From Bacillota bacterium (GTDB lineage: Bacteria > Bacillota > Dethiobacteria > DTU022), in NCBI GenBank assembly GCA_029782095.1, contig JAKOVL010000043.1, positions 45,843-109,842 on the forward strand: a stretch of 64,000 nucleotides of DNA. Direction: 5' to 3'. The notes beneath the pieces were generated by a model. The model made no database searches and had not been told where the DNA came from. It saw only the letters and a program-made list of their open reading frames with translations. Made by a program: the position numbers and the translations under genes. Shown one piece after another: positions 52,465 to 61,655 of the stretch (positions within the stretch are counted from its first letter, which is position 1; every line of letters starts with the position of its first letter).

Positions 52465-54264
52465 ATGATCAGGGCGGCCAGGCATATGTTACAGCTCAGC
52501 AAAAAAGCCTACGGGCTGCTGCGCCGGGAGGGTTTTAAGGGCTTCTGGCGCAAAGTTTCCTTTTTAAGAAAGCTCTCCGCCAAAAGCTCTTACCGGCGCC
52601 TGCTCGCTGAAAACCAGCTTGCTGAACGGGACCGGGCTGAACTGGCGCGCCGGATCGGAGAAATGCCTTACCGGCCCCTCATTTCGGTTTTGGTCCCCGT
52701 TTATAATGTTGAAGAAAAATGGCTGCGCCGCTGCCTCGATTCGGTGTTAAATCAGCTCTACCCCCATTGGGAGCTGTGCCTGGCCGATGATGCCTCCACC
52801 GCTCCCCATGTCCGGCGGGTGCTGCAGGAATACAGTGCGGCTGACCGGCGGATCAAGGTCGTGTACCGGGAAAAAAACGGCCATATTGCCGCGGCCAGCA
52901 ACTCCGCCCTGGGTCTGGCCAGCGGAGAATATATTGCCCTGCTGGATCATGACGACGAGCTCACCCCGGACGCCCTCTACGAGGTGGCCCAACTGTTGAA
53001 CCGCCATCCCGATGCGGATATGATCTACAGCGATGAAGACAAGATTGACGAGGCCGGCCGGCGGCATTCGCCGCTGTTTAAACCGGACTGGTCTTACGAT
53101 ACTTTTCTGTCGCAGATGTATACCTGCCACCTAGGCGTCTACCGCACCGCCCTGGTTAAAGAGCTGGGAGGCTTCCGGGAAGGTTTTGAAGGCAGCCAGG
53201 ATTATGACCTGGTCCTGCGCCTCTGTGAAAAAACTGATAAGATCTATCATATCCCCCGTGTGCTCTATTCCTGGCGTGAAATTTCAACCTCGACCGCGGC
53301 CAACGCCGCTTCCAAGCCCTACGCGCATACCAGCGGCCTCAGAGCCCTTAATGAGCACCTGGCGCGCCGCTATAAGCCCGGGGAGGCCTGGTGCGAGTCA
53401 GGCCGCTGGGACTTCGTCTACGACGTGCGCTACCGGCTGCCGGAAAACACCGGCGTATCAATTATCATCCCTACCCGGGACAGGGTTGATTTGCTGAAAA
53501 ATTGCATTGACAGCATCGTCACCAAAACTGACTATGGGCGCTACGAAATCATCATCATGAACAACGGCTCTGTGGAGGAGGAGACAGCGCGGTACTTCGA
53601 GACCATCAAGAGTGATAAAATCAAAATTATTGACGCCCCGTACGCCTTTAACTGGGCCCGCATCAACAATCACGGGATCGATGTGGCTGGAGGGGACGTT
53701 TTTGTCTTTCTGAACAACGATACCGAGGTAATCAGCGCAGACTGGCTGACCAGGCTGGCGGAAAAGGCGGTCCGCCGGGAAATAGGCACAGTGGGGGGGC
53801 TGCTGCTGTATGGCGACGGCACCATTCAGCATGCCGGCGTGGTGGTGGGCATGGGCGGTTGGGCGGATCATGTCTTTAAGGGGATGGAGCCGGTGCACTA
53901 CGGTTCGCCTTTCATCTCGCCGCTGATCACCCGCAACGTCCTGGCTAACACCGGTGCCTGTTTAGCGGTTTCCCGGAAAACGGTGGAGAAAATCGGCCGC
54001 TTCAACGAAGCATTTATTATCTGCGGCAGCGACGTGGAGTTTTGCCTGCGCGCCCATGAGAACGGCTTGCGCAATATTTACGATCCGGGGGTGCGGCTCT
54101 ACCATCTCGAATCCCGCTCCAGGCGCAGCCTGGCCATCCCGGAAAGCGATTTTGCCCTTTCAGCCCGCTACTACAAGGAGTACCTGGTAAACGGCGATCC
54201 GTTTTACAACCGCAACCTGGATCTTTTTTCGCCGGTTCCCGCTGTACTACCGCAGAGGAGGTAA
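52465..54264 (+). CDS. Tandem GT2 glycosyltransferase (two GT-A domains)
   Basis: After an N-terminal helical region (about 60 residues) the protein has two GT2 domains. The first starts at about residue 70 (SVLVPVYNVEE, LADDASTAP, metal motif LLDHDDELTPDA about 170) and the second at about 330 (SIIIPTRDRVDLL, IIIMNNGS, FLNNDTEV about 415). The second has the rhamnosyltransferase-like GACLAVSRKTVEKIGRFNE segment. Such double enzymes add two successive sugars. Following rmlD, L-rhamnose is a likely donor (inference). Confidence 0.9.
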   Translation: MIRAARHMLQLSKKAYGLLRREGFKGFWRKVSFLRKLSAKSSYRRLLAENQLAERDRAELARRIGEMPYRPLISVLVPVYNVEEKWLRRCLDSVLNQLYPHWELCLADDASTAPHVRRVLQEYSAADRRIKVVYREKNGHIAAASNSALGLASGEYIALLDHDDELTPDALYEVAQLLNRHPDADMIYSDEDKIDEAGRRHSPLFKPDWSYDTFLSQMYTCHLGVYRTALVKELGGFREGFEGSQDYDLVLRLCEKTDKIYHIPRVLYSWREISTSTAANAASKPYAHTSGLRALNEHLARRYKPGEAWCESGRWDFVYDVRYRLPENTGVSIIIPTRDRVDLLKNCIDSIVTKTDYGRYEIIIMNNGSVEEETARYFETIKSDKIKIIDAPYAFNWARINNHGIDVAGGDVFVFLNNDTEVISADWLTRLAEKAVRREIGTVGGLLLYGDGTIQHAGVVVGMGGWADHVFKGMEPVHYGSPFISPLITRNVLANTGACLAVSRKTVEKIGRFNEAFIICGSDVEFCLRAHENGLRNIYDPGVRLYHLESRSRRSLAIPESDFALSARYYKEYLVNGDPFYNRNLDLFSPVPAVLPQRR

Positions 54265-54269
54265 CTGCC

Positions 54270-55520
54270 ATGGCTGTGATCGATAACCTGGTGGATCGAG
54301 CCCGCCGGAGCAAAGCCTTAAAATATATCTATCTTAAACTGTTCAGCCCGTATGTGGATCTGCATATCAAGGAGATCTCTTTTACGATCAAGCCGCGGCC
54401 GGCGGCCCTTGCAGAAAAAAGATTGAATCTGCTGGTACCCTCCATCAGCGCCGCCCATGTTTTCGGCGGGATCAGCACCGCCCTTAATTTTTTTGAACAG
54501 ATTGCCCGGGCGGGAGACTTTAAGCGAAGAATTATCGTCATTAACGCCGAGCCGCAGGCCGGGGAGATTGAGAAAAGCTTCCCCGGCTATCGCATCGGTG
54601 ATGGTGGCGCCGGCGGCGACGGGGACAGGCAGATCCTGCCCTGCCGCCATAAAGAGATTGCTGTTCCGGTGGGGCCGTTGGACTACTTTATGGCCACGGC
54701 CTGGTGGACCGCTTACTGTGCCCAAAACCTGGTGAACTGGCAGGCGGAACATTACTGCAGCAGCCGCAAGCCGCTCCTTTACCTGATCCAGGATTTTGAA
54801 CCCGGCTTCTATCCCTGGTCCGGCGAATATCTGCTCTGCGAAAGCACCTACCGCTATGACGGCCCCCAGGTGGCCCTGTTTAATACGAAGCTGCTGAAAG
54901 ATTATTTCAAGCAAAACGGCTTTCACTTCACGGAGGAATTCTATTTTGAGCCCCCGCTAAATGAAGAGATCCGGCGCTTGAAAAAAGAGCTGGCCCCGGT
55001 TAAGCGGAAAAAACAGATCCTAATTTACGGGCGCCCTTCCACCCCGCGCAACGCGTTTCCGCTTATCCTGGAGGGGCTGAAGGTATGGGCGGCAGAGCAG
55101 CTCGGCGCCCGGCAGTGGAAAATTATATCCGTCGGTGAAAAACACCGCCAGATCGACCTGGGCAAAGGGGTCTCTATCCAATCCCTGGGCAAGGTAAGCC
55201 TTGAAGAATATGCGCGCCTGCTGGCCGAATCTGCGGTGGGGGTATCGCTGATGGTTTCGCCTCACCCCAGCTATCCGCCCCTGGAGATGGCGGAGTACGG
55301 TTTGCAGGTAATTACCAACAGCTTTCAGGCCAAGGACCTGTCGCAGCTTTACCCCAACATTGTCTCCCTGCAAAGGTGCCTGCCCGCCGATATCGCCGCC
55401 GCCATCGCCGCGGCCACGCAGAAAGAGCCGCTGCCGCTGGCGGAAGCCGGGACAGCCCTAAGGGAGCAGAGCGACTGTGAGCAATTAAGCGCCAGCGTTG
55501 CACGCGCACTTTTAAGCTGA
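54270..55520 (+). CDS. WsaF-like rhamnosyltransferase (GT4-related)
   Basis: The protein (416 residues) resembles WsaF, the beta-1,2-rhamnosyltransferase of the Geobacillus stearothermophilus S-layer glycan locus. Typical stretches are VFGGISTALNFFEQIA, YLIQDFEPGFYPW, ILIYGRPSTPRNAF and MVSPHPSYPPLEMAEYG. The start is 5 bases after the tandem GT2 gene. It uses dTDP-L-rhamnose made by the preceding four genes (inference from family and context). Confidence 0.88.
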   Translation: MAVIDNLVDRARRSKALKYIYLKLFSPYVDLHIKEISFTIKPRPAALAEKRLNLLVPSISAAHVFGGISTALNFFEQIARAGDFKRRIIVINAEPQAGEIEKSFPGYRIGDGGAGGDGDRQILPCRHKEIAVPVGPLDYFMATAWWTAYCAQNLVNWQAEHYCSSRKPLLYLIQDFEPGFYPWSGEYLLCESTYRYDGPQVALFNTKLLKDYFKQNGFHFTEEFYFEPPLNEEIRRLKKELAPVKRKKQILIYGRPSTPRNAFPLILEGLKVWAAEQLGARQWKIISVGEKHRQIDLGKGVSIQSLGKVSLEEYARLLAESAVGVSLMVSPHPSYPPLEMAEYGLQVITNSFQAKDLSQLYPNIVSLQRCLPADIAAAIAAATQKEPLPLAEAGTALREQSDCEQLSASVARALLS

Positions 55521-55636
55521 TGGGCTGATGATGCAGTTGTGGAAATCGTTTATAATGATAAAGTCCCCTGGCTTCTTTACCAAACGAGGCGTGAGGGGGA
55601 CCGGAAGTTTATGTTTGCTGACTTCTGGATACCAGG

Positions 55637-56689
55637 ATGCCTGCTGAAAGAAAAGCAAGGAAGGTCATAAAAATTAGTAATAATGGAAAAAATAAGTTAA
55701 ACGGCGCCATATCGGTCGCCCTGTGCACTTACAACGGCGGCGCTTATTTGCAGGAGCAGCTGGAAAGCATCGCCGCGCAGACCCTGCTGCCGGCTGAACT
55801 GGTTGTCTGCGACGACGGCTCCACGGATGACAGCCTGGCCCTAATCCGGGATTTTGCACGGCAGGCGCCGTTTGCGGTGCGGCTTTATCGCAACGAGCGC
55901 CGTCTCGGCGTGATCGCCAATTATTCCCGGGCAGTGAGCCTCTGCCGCGGCGACTATATTTCCCTGTGCGACCAGGACGATCTCTGGCACCCGGAAAAAC
56001 TTGAACTATCCCTGGAATGCATGGGCGGGGCGGAAGAAAGATACGGCCAAAAGACGCCTTTGCTGGTGCACAGCGATCTGCAGGTAGTGGACCTGCAGGG
56101 TCGGGTTATGGCCGCGTCGCTGATGAAATCGCAAAATATTCACCATGTCGAAGGCGAGCCCCTGAAAACGCTGCTGGTGCAAAATTTTGTTACCGGCTGC
56201 ACCGTTTTGCTGAACCGCCCGCTGGCGGAAGCGTCCCTGCCGCTGCCGGAAAGAGCGCTCATGCACGACTGGTGGTTTGCCCTGGTGGCTGCGGTCCTGG
56301 GCCGGATTGTTTTCCTGCCCCGTCCCACCGTATCCTACCGCCAGCACGGCAGCAACACCGTCGGCGCAAAAAAATTTCTTTCTGTCAAAAGCGCCGCCCG
56401 CCTGGCCAGGGTAAAAGAGCTGGAGCAGACCATTGCCCGCACCGTGGAGCAGGGCCTGGCTTTGCTGGACAGGCTGGAGCAGAAAAGCGGCGCAAGGCTG
56501 CCGCATTACCTGGCCGGCTACCTTAAGGCTGCGCGGCAAAACGGAAAAGAGGCGGCAGCTTATGCCCGCAGCCACGGCATCACCAAACAGAGCCCACTGC
56601 GCCGCTACGTTTTTCTGCTGCTGCTGGCCAGAGGCCGTTATCTCAAATACCTGGAGGAGCATTGTGCGACTGACCGTAATCATTGTTAA
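55637..56689 (+). CDS. GT2 family glycosyltransferase (rhamnosyltransferase-like)
   Basis: A single-domain GT-A enzyme of 350 residues: SVALCTYNGGAYLQEQL, VVCDDGSTDDSL, SLCDQDDLWHPEKL (metal site, about residues 110-123) and VTGCTVLLNRPL. DQDDLW is typical of O-antigen rhamnosyltransferases. A basic C-terminal helical region follows. The start is poorly marked: AAGGAAGG lies inside the frame, so the true start may be a few codons later. Its 3' end overlaps the next gene by 26 bases. Confidence 0.88.
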   Translation: MPAERKARKVIKISNNGKNKLNGAISVALCTYNGGAYLQEQLESIAAQTLLPAELVVCDDGSTDDSLALIRDFARQAPFAVRLYRNERRLGVIANYSRAVSLCRGDYISLCDQDDLWHPEKLELSLECMGGAEERYGQKTPLLVHSDLQVVDLQGRVMAASLMKSQNIHHVEGEPLKTLLVQNFVTGCTVLLNRPLAEASLPLPERALMHDWWFALVAAVLGRIVFLPRPTVSYRQHGSNTVGAKKFLSVKSAARLARVKELEQTIARTVEQGLALLDRLEQKSGARLPHYLAGYLKAARQNGKEAAAYARSHGITKQSPLRRYVFLLLLARGRYLKYLEEHCATDRNHC

Positions 56690-57581
56690 CTGGAATGCCA
56701 GGGAATTCCTTGAAAAATGCCTGGAAACTGTTTTTGCCAGCGATTTTAAAGGGGACTACGAGGTAATTGTGGTGGACAACAACTCCAGCGATAACAGCGT
56801 GGCGTTTGTCCGCCAAAGCTACCCCCGCGCCCGGGTTCTGGTCAACCGGGAAAACGTCGGTTTTGCCCGGGCCAACAACCAGGCCATCCGGGAATCCCGG
56901 GGGGAATATATCCTGCTTTTAAATCCCGACACCGAAATCCGCAGGGAGACGCTGCAGGTGATGGTTGATTTTATGGAGAGGCGGCCCGAATGCGGCATGG
57001 CCGGGTGCAGGGTTTTAAATCCCGACGGGACGCTGCAGCTGGCCTGCCGCCGCAATATCCCTACCCTTGCCGACGCTTTTTTTAAATTGGTCGGCATCAG
57101 CCGCCTTTTCCCCAACTCCGCCCGTTTTTCCCGCTACAACCTCACCTACCTCTCTCCCGACGAGGTGACCGAGGTTGACGCTGTCTCCGGCGCTTTTCTC
57201 ATGGCCCGCCGCGAGACGGTGGAAAAGATCGGGCTGCTGGATGAACGTTTTTTCATGTACGGCGAAGACCTGGACTGGTGCTGGCGCTCCAGGCAGGCGG
57301 GGTATGTAAATTATTATGTGCCCCATACGGCCATTGTCCATTATCACGGCCAGAGCAGTAAAAAGAGACCGTTTCGCACGGCTTACTACTTTTACCAGGC
57401 CATGTACCTTTTTTACTGCAAGCACAGCGCCCCCCGCTGGGCCTGGCCGCTGGTGCGGGCGGCCTCCCTGGCGGCGTTCGTGGCCACTTTGCCCAAAACC
57501 ATCTGGACGCTGAAAAAAAGGTGGAGCCGCTCGCCGGGCGCCGGGGCAGGACAATGGACGGACGGCGCGAATAATCTATAG
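56664..57581 (+). CDS. GT2 family glycosyltransferase (WbbL-like rhamnosyltransferase)
   Basis: A GT-A enzyme (305 residues) with LTVIIVNWNAREFL, VVDNNSSDNS, LLLNPDTEIRRETL (metal site about residue 90), VSGAFLMARRETVEKIG and FFMYGEDLDWCWR, the set typical of WbbL-like rhamnosyltransferases. GTG 56664 has GGAGGAG just upstream; the longer frame from 56433 lies wholly inside the preceding gene. A short hydrophobic region near the C-terminus may contact the membrane. Confidence 0.92.
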   Translation: MRLTVIIVNWNAREFLEKCLETVFASDFKGDYEVIVVDNNSSDNSVAFVRQSYPRARVLVNRENVGFARANNQAIRESRGEYILLLNPDTEIRRETLQVMVDFMERRPECGMAGCRVLNPDGTLQLACRRNIPTLADAFFKLVGISRLFPNSARFSRYNLTYLSPDEVTEVDAVSGAFLMARRETVEKIGLLDERFFMYGEDLDWCWRSRQAGYVNYYVPHTAIVHYHGQSSKKRPFRTAYYFYQAMYLFYCKHSAPRWAWPLVRAASLAAFVATLPKTIWTLKKRWSRSPGAGAGQWTDGANNL

Positions 57582-57606
57582 GAGCGCTTGGCCGGAGGTG
57601 TAACTG

Positions 57607-58950
57607 ATGAAGGGAATCCTGGCAGTGAAAGCGATCGTCGATATTCTGCTCGTGCACGCGGGATATCTGATTGTATTCTGGATGCGGTCAACCCTGGAAG
57701 TGCATAATATCAGCGCCTATCTCAATGTGGCGCCCTGGCTGACCATAGCGGCTTTTGTTATCTTTTACAGCTACGGCTTTTACTCCCCTGCCTCGGTGCG
57801 CCAGCAGTGGGACGAGATCTTCTCCAGCCTGGTTTGCGCCCTGGGCCTGTTATGCTTGAGCGCCCTGGCCCTCTCATACATCCTCCAGCAGTATGGCTTT
57901 CCCCGCCTGTCCATTGTTTTCGCCGCCGTGTTGCAGATGCTGCTGTTTCTCGGCTGGCGCGCGATCATGGTGCGCTGGTCGAAAAAATATGTGGAGCCCT
58001 TTAAGCTGCTGCTGATCGGCCCGGAAGAGAGCGCCCTGGAGCGGCTAAACCAGTTCCAGAACGACCAGTCGGGCCACTACCAGGTTTTGGCCATCTTAAC
58101 CCCGGAGAAGAGAACGGCGATAAAAACCGTGCCTGTCCATGAAGGCTACGAAAACTTGAAGCGGGTCCTGGATCAAGTCAAGCCGAACAGCGTTCTGTTC
58201 TGTACAGGCATACCGGATCAGATCCGCATGGAGCTGCTCATGCAAACACTTGCCTACGGCGCCGATATTTTTATTATCCCCGATTTTTACGATATCATGG
58301 TGGCCAAATCGCGGCTGGAACAGTTGAATAATATCCCCGCTTTTCGCCTGTCCGGCTTTGCCAACGGCAGGGAGCAGCTCTGGAAAAGGGCTATGGATAT
58401 TGCCCTTTCGCTTATATTTGGCCTTCCCGCCCTCATTTTAATCTTTCTCGCCGCCCTGGCTTTGAAGATTGAACTGCCCCGGGCCCCCGTTTTTTACACG
58501 CAGGAAAGGATCAGCCGGAAAGGGCGCATATTCAAGCTGTACAAGCTGCGCACCATGGTGCCGGACGCGGAGAAGCATACCGGCCCCGTGCTTTCCGGCG
58601 CAGACGATCATCGCGTCACCGCCGTGGGCAGGGTCTTAAGGCTTACTCGCATCGACGAGCTGCCCCAGCTCTGGAATGTGCTCAAAGGCGAGATGAGCTT
58701 TATCGGCCCACGGGCTGAAAGACCTTTTTTCGTGGAGCAGTACTCCCGCGACATACCGGGTTACGATTACCGCCATGTCGTTAACAGCGGCATCACCGGC
58801 CTGGCCCAGGTCGAAGGCGCGTACAGCACCTCCGCCGAGGACAAGCTCCGCTTCGACTTAATCTATGTGCAGACTTTTTCTCCCCTCAAGGATTTACATA
58901 TCTTGATGCACACCATCAAGGTGATGCTGCTAAAGAAAAAGGCCATGTAA
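57607..58950 (+). CDS. Polyprenyl-phosphate hexose-1-phosphate transferase (WbaP/WsaP-like)
   Basis: This enzyme starts glycan assembly by loading a sugar-1-phosphate onto undecaprenyl phosphate. It has an N-terminal block of about four membrane helices, a Rossmann-like central domain (about residues 130-250), a further membrane segment (about 265-290), and the catalytic bacterial-sugar-transferase domain with FKLYKLRTMVPDAEKHTGP, TRIDELPQLWNVLKGEMSFIGPRAERP and SGITGLAQVEG. GGAGGTG precedes ATG 57607. In S-layer glycan loci the homologue (WsaP) uses galactose; the sugar here is unknown. Confidence 0.93.
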   Translation: MKGILAVKAIVDILLVHAGYLIVFWMRSTLEVHNISAYLNVAPWLTIAAFVIFYSYGFYSPASVRQQWDEIFSSLVCALGLLCLSALALSYILQQYGFPRLSIVFAAVLQMLLFLGWRAIMVRWSKKYVEPFKLLLIGPEESALERLNQFQNDQSGHYQVLAILTPEKRTAIKTVPVHEGYENLKRVLDQVKPNSVLFCTGIPDQIRMELLMQTLAYGADIFIIPDFYDIMVAKSRLEQLNNIPAFRLSGFANGREQLWKRAMDIALSLIFGLPALILIFLAALALKIELPRAPVFYTQERISRKGRIFKLYKLRTMVPDAEKHTGPVLSGADDHRVTAVGRVLRLTRIDELPQLWNVLKGEMSFIGPRAERPFFVEQYSRDIPGYDYRHVVNSGITGLAQVEGAYSTSAEDKLRFDLIYVQTFSPLKDLHILMHTIKVMLLKKKAM

Positions 58951-58996
58951 GAAGCAAGTTATAAAGAGCAGGAACTGTTCGTCGGAGAGGCCCAAA

Positions 58997-59641
58997 ATGA
59001 GAAATTTAATTGAATATCATGATACGTATATTAAAAAATATTTTGTTGGCGCAGATGATGAAGAAAAAAGGCAAATAAAAGACATTTATCACCGGGAATT
59101 GAACGCCTACCAGAAATTTGCCGAACTGAACGCTGATTTTGTACCAGAGTTGCTGGAGCATGATGATGAAAGATTGATCTTAACAATAGAAAGAATTAAC
59201 GGCTTAAACTTAGTTAGTCTGCTAGATCAAGACTATAATGAAGCATGCCACAAGATTGACATGGAGCTGATCATTGACCAGTTAATAGAGATCGATTCTT
59301 TTTTATATGACCACAGGATTAATGTTCTGCAAACTTCCCCTAAAGATATAATCTACGATCCCCATAAAAAAAAAGTTTTTATCACTGATTTTGAATTTAC
59401 TCTCATTAATAGCAGTTATAAACAAATTCTCTATGACAGGTTATTTCAAAACAAATTAAAAAGAATTAATCATGTACAGCTGAGAGATATGTTTTGGTCT
59501 GAACTTAAAAAAAGAAAAAAAGAATTTAAGTTATATTATTATCGAAAAATCAAAAATTACACGATTAAACGGTTTCGCTTGTTTTTTCCATTGCCGGGGA
59601 AAAAAAAGTATCTTAACAGTAAAATACATGTTTTATATTGA
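58997..59641 (+). CDS. Small protein-kinase-fold protein lacking a clear catalytic loop
   Basis: The protein (214 residues) looks like the kinase fold used by aminoglycoside/lipopolysaccharide (RIO/WaaP-like) kinases. It shows a helix-C-like RELNAYQKFAEL, hinge ILTIERINGLNL, a degenerate catalytic loop TSPKDIIYD without the usual H-x-D, and a metal-type ITDFEFTLIN (about residues 131-140). The basic C-terminal tail (KKRKKEF, KIKNYTIKRFR) suggests membrane or glycan-lipid contact. The start of the kinase N-lobe is short. It is AT-rich unlike the rhamnose genes and overlaps the next frame by a few bases. It may phosphorylate a glycan or be a pseudokinase. Confidence 0.6.
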   Translation: MRNLIEYHDTYIKKYFVGADDEEKRQIKDIYHRELNAYQKFAELNADFVPELLEHDDERLILTIERINGLNLVSLLDQDYNEACHKIDMELIIDQLIEIDSFLYDHRINVLQTSPKDIIYDPHKKKVFITDFEFTLINSSYKQILYDRLFQNKLKRINHVQLRDMFWSELKKRKKEFKLYYYRKIKNYTIKRFRLFFPLPGKKKYLNSKIHVLY

Positions 59642-59673
59642 TCAGAGGACGAACCGGCGAGGTGCTCTTTAGA

Positions 59674-60858
59674 ATGAATAGAAGCAAGTTTAAGAAAATC
59701 TTCATAATCGTGCTGGCTGTTTTGTTAACACTTGGCCTGTTAGCAGCGGCGACCCGGTATTGGCAGGATGCAGGCGCGCTTAAGGTGTTGGGAACAGTGC
59801 GAAATCCTGAAGGGAAGCGGCTTAGGGGCATACAGTTGAAAATTTGTACTTACGATGAAGACAAAGATGTTTTAATTGTTCTAAGTGAAGGGGTCAGCAA
59901 TCTCTTTGGCAGGTTCAGATTGCCTTTAGAGAATCCTGTGGAAAATGCCATACTTGTGGTGGATACTGGTGAAGGAGAAGGCAGAATGGTTCTACCCCCT
60001 ATCCTGGAAACAGTTAACCATGATATTTTTTTGCCTATAGTAGAAACAGTAGTTTTATTCCATGACAATGATCTTCACTTTAATTATAATCATCCGGAAA
60101 TGGTTAAGGTAAAAATAAACCAAATTAAAAAGGAATACGATAATGTTTATTTGTTCAATGCAGGAGATATTTTTGCTCGCAATCGCAGAGACTGGGTCGA
60201 TTACGATGGCCAGCAGAAAGATTATGAGTGGTATGGCAACCGGTGCCTCTTCATGATTGAGACTATGAATGAAATTGGTTACGATGCAATGACTGCTGGA
60301 AATCACGATTTTGTCTTTTACGATGATTATACCGGCAAAGCTCTGGAAGCGGCACATTTTCCGATTCTCGCTGCCAATGTTAAGCTTTCAACTGACTTAT
60401 TGCCGCCGGTACTACCATACGTATTCTTTAAAACTAATACATATCGTAAAATTGCTGTCTTAGGCCTGACTACGGGGCTAAGTAAAAAAGCGGGAAATGA
60501 GCTAAATTTTTTTGAGACGGCGGAAGAATATCTTTACTTATCAGGTCAATCAGATATATTTATTGCTTTGACCCATCTCGAAGTTGATAATGACATTGAA
60601 CTGGCCAGACGCTATCCTGAATTTGATGTCATTATAGGCGGGCATTCTCACACCCTGCTGGAAAAAGGCCTGCTGATTAACGATGTACTAATTGTCCAGG
60701 CTGGCGGCACCGAAGACCGACTATCTTTAGACTACCCCAAATATCTAGGCCAGGTTGTCTTGACTTTAGAAAATGGTAAAATTGTTGACAAAAAAGCTCG
60801 CGTATTCAAGTTTGAAAATGTGGATGAAAACTACATGCGCAAGCTGCTCCGGAGCTAA
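59674..60858 (+). CDS. Membrane-anchored calcineurin-like metallophosphatase (UshA/5'-nucleotidase-like core)
   Basis: A signal-anchor helix (residues about 7-28) leads to a small beta domain resembling carboxypeptidase-regulatory/transthyretin folds (GTVRNPEGKRLRG, about 40-105). A metallophosphoesterase domain follows: HDNDLHFNY, NAGDIFARN, TAGNHDFVF (G-N-H-D/E), THLEVDND and IIGGHSHTLLEKG, giving all five metal-binding motifs. The C-terminal substrate domain of 5'-nucleotidases is absent. It should act outside the membrane on a phosphate ester. ATG 59674 has GAGGTG 10 bases upstream, better than the TTG at 59638 overlapping the kinase-like gene. Confidence 0.85.
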   Translation: MNRSKFKKIFIIVLAVLLTLGLLAAATRYWQDAGALKVLGTVRNPEGKRLRGIQLKICTYDEDKDVLIVLSEGVSNLFGRFRLPLENPVENAILVVDTGEGEGRMVLPPILETVNHDIFLPIVETVVLFHDNDLHFNYNHPEMVKVKINQIKKEYDNVYLFNAGDIFARNRRDWVDYDGQQKDYEWYGNRCLFMIETMNEIGYDAMTAGNHDFVFYDDYTGKALEAAHFPILAANVKLSTDLLPPVLPYVFFKTNTYRKIAVLGLTTGLSKKAGNELNFFETAEEYLYLSGQSDIFIALTHLEVDNDIELARRYPEFDVIIGGHSHTLLEKGLLINDVLIVQAGGTEDRLSLDYPKYLGQVVLTLENGKIVDKKARVFKFENVDENYMRKLLRS

Positions 60859-60991
60859 TAAATTAACCATATAACATTCTTTGGTGAGCTTTTAATGAAT
60901 TAGAGGATATATTATATGAATTGTCGAATTTAGGAATAATCATCCAAAGGTACAGGTATTTCCCGGTATTGTGAAAGGAGCTTAGCCGTAG

Positions 60992-61519
60992 ATGATTAAA
61001 AGATGCGCTGTTTTTTTATTGTTAAGTTTAATTGTGCTAGTCACTGGTTGCAGCGAAGAAAAAACAGTTATCGACGTAGACAAATTTAATACCATAAATG
61101 CCTATGTAAATGAAATTCTTCCTGCAATTGAAGAAACCTCACTCGATTTTGGTTTATGGTCTGAAGATTTGCAGAACGCCGAAAAAATCGAGTGGCTAAA
61201 ATTTGATGCGGACCGTATTGAAGATATAAACAGCCGCTACCTGACCGGCGGATTTCCTTTTAGCGAAGAAGTGGAAACCTGGAAAGTCCCTGTTTCCAAT
61301 GGCGATGAAAAATGGACAATTAAAGGTGATTTATTGGCGCCGGCCCTGGAACAAATGGTTTTAGCCAGCGAAGACGTAGCCCGCTTGATCAACCAGGCTT
61401 TCCAGGCCAATGGCGAAAATGAGCTTTTTCTAACCGGTAAAAACGAAGAACTCGGCCGGGCCCTGATGTCAGCCCAGGAAGCTGCCGAGACGCTGGCGGA
61501 ACTATTTCGTAAAAAGTAA
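60992..61519 (+). CDS. Small predicted lipoprotein, unknown function
   Basis: A 175-residue protein with a signal peptide ending in the lipobox L-V-T-G-C (cysteine at residue 20), then a helical, acidic domain without a recognised motif. GAAAGGAG precedes ATG 60992. It lies between the metallophosphatase and the LCP gene. Its plan resembles the lipoprotein at 1416 in the same window. Confidence 0.8.
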   Translation: MIKRCAVFLLLSLIVLVTGCSEEKTVIDVDKFNTINAYVNEILPAIEETSLDFGLWSEDLQNAEKIEWLKFDADRIEDINSRYLTGGFPFSEEVETWKVPVSNGDEKWTIKGDLLAPALEQMVLASEDVARLINQAFQANGENELFLTGKNEELGRALMSAQEAAETLAELFRKK

Positions 61520-61610
61520 ACAAGGCGATGCTTACCCGGAGTCGCAGTATTTAAAAAAGGAAGAACTTTTTTTATCCTGAAAATGTCTCTGTGTTAGAAT
61601 CTTTTATCTG

Positions 61611-61619
61611 TGATATAAT
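61611..61619 (+). promoter_or_regulatory. Extended -10 promoter before the LCP gene
   Basis: TGATATAAT gives a TG-n-TATAAT extended -10 (TATAAT at 61614-61619). No good -35 box is seen. The transcript would begin near 61626, 30 bases before the ATG. Confidence 0.5.
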
Positions 61620-61655
61620 ATCTTGACGGTGAGGCAAAAGGGGGTTAAGTGAATA

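Noticed and set aside
56433..56663. 77-codon extension of the second GT2 gene
   Set aside because: It overlaps the previous GT2 gene in another frame; GGAGGAG before GTG 56664 marks the true start.
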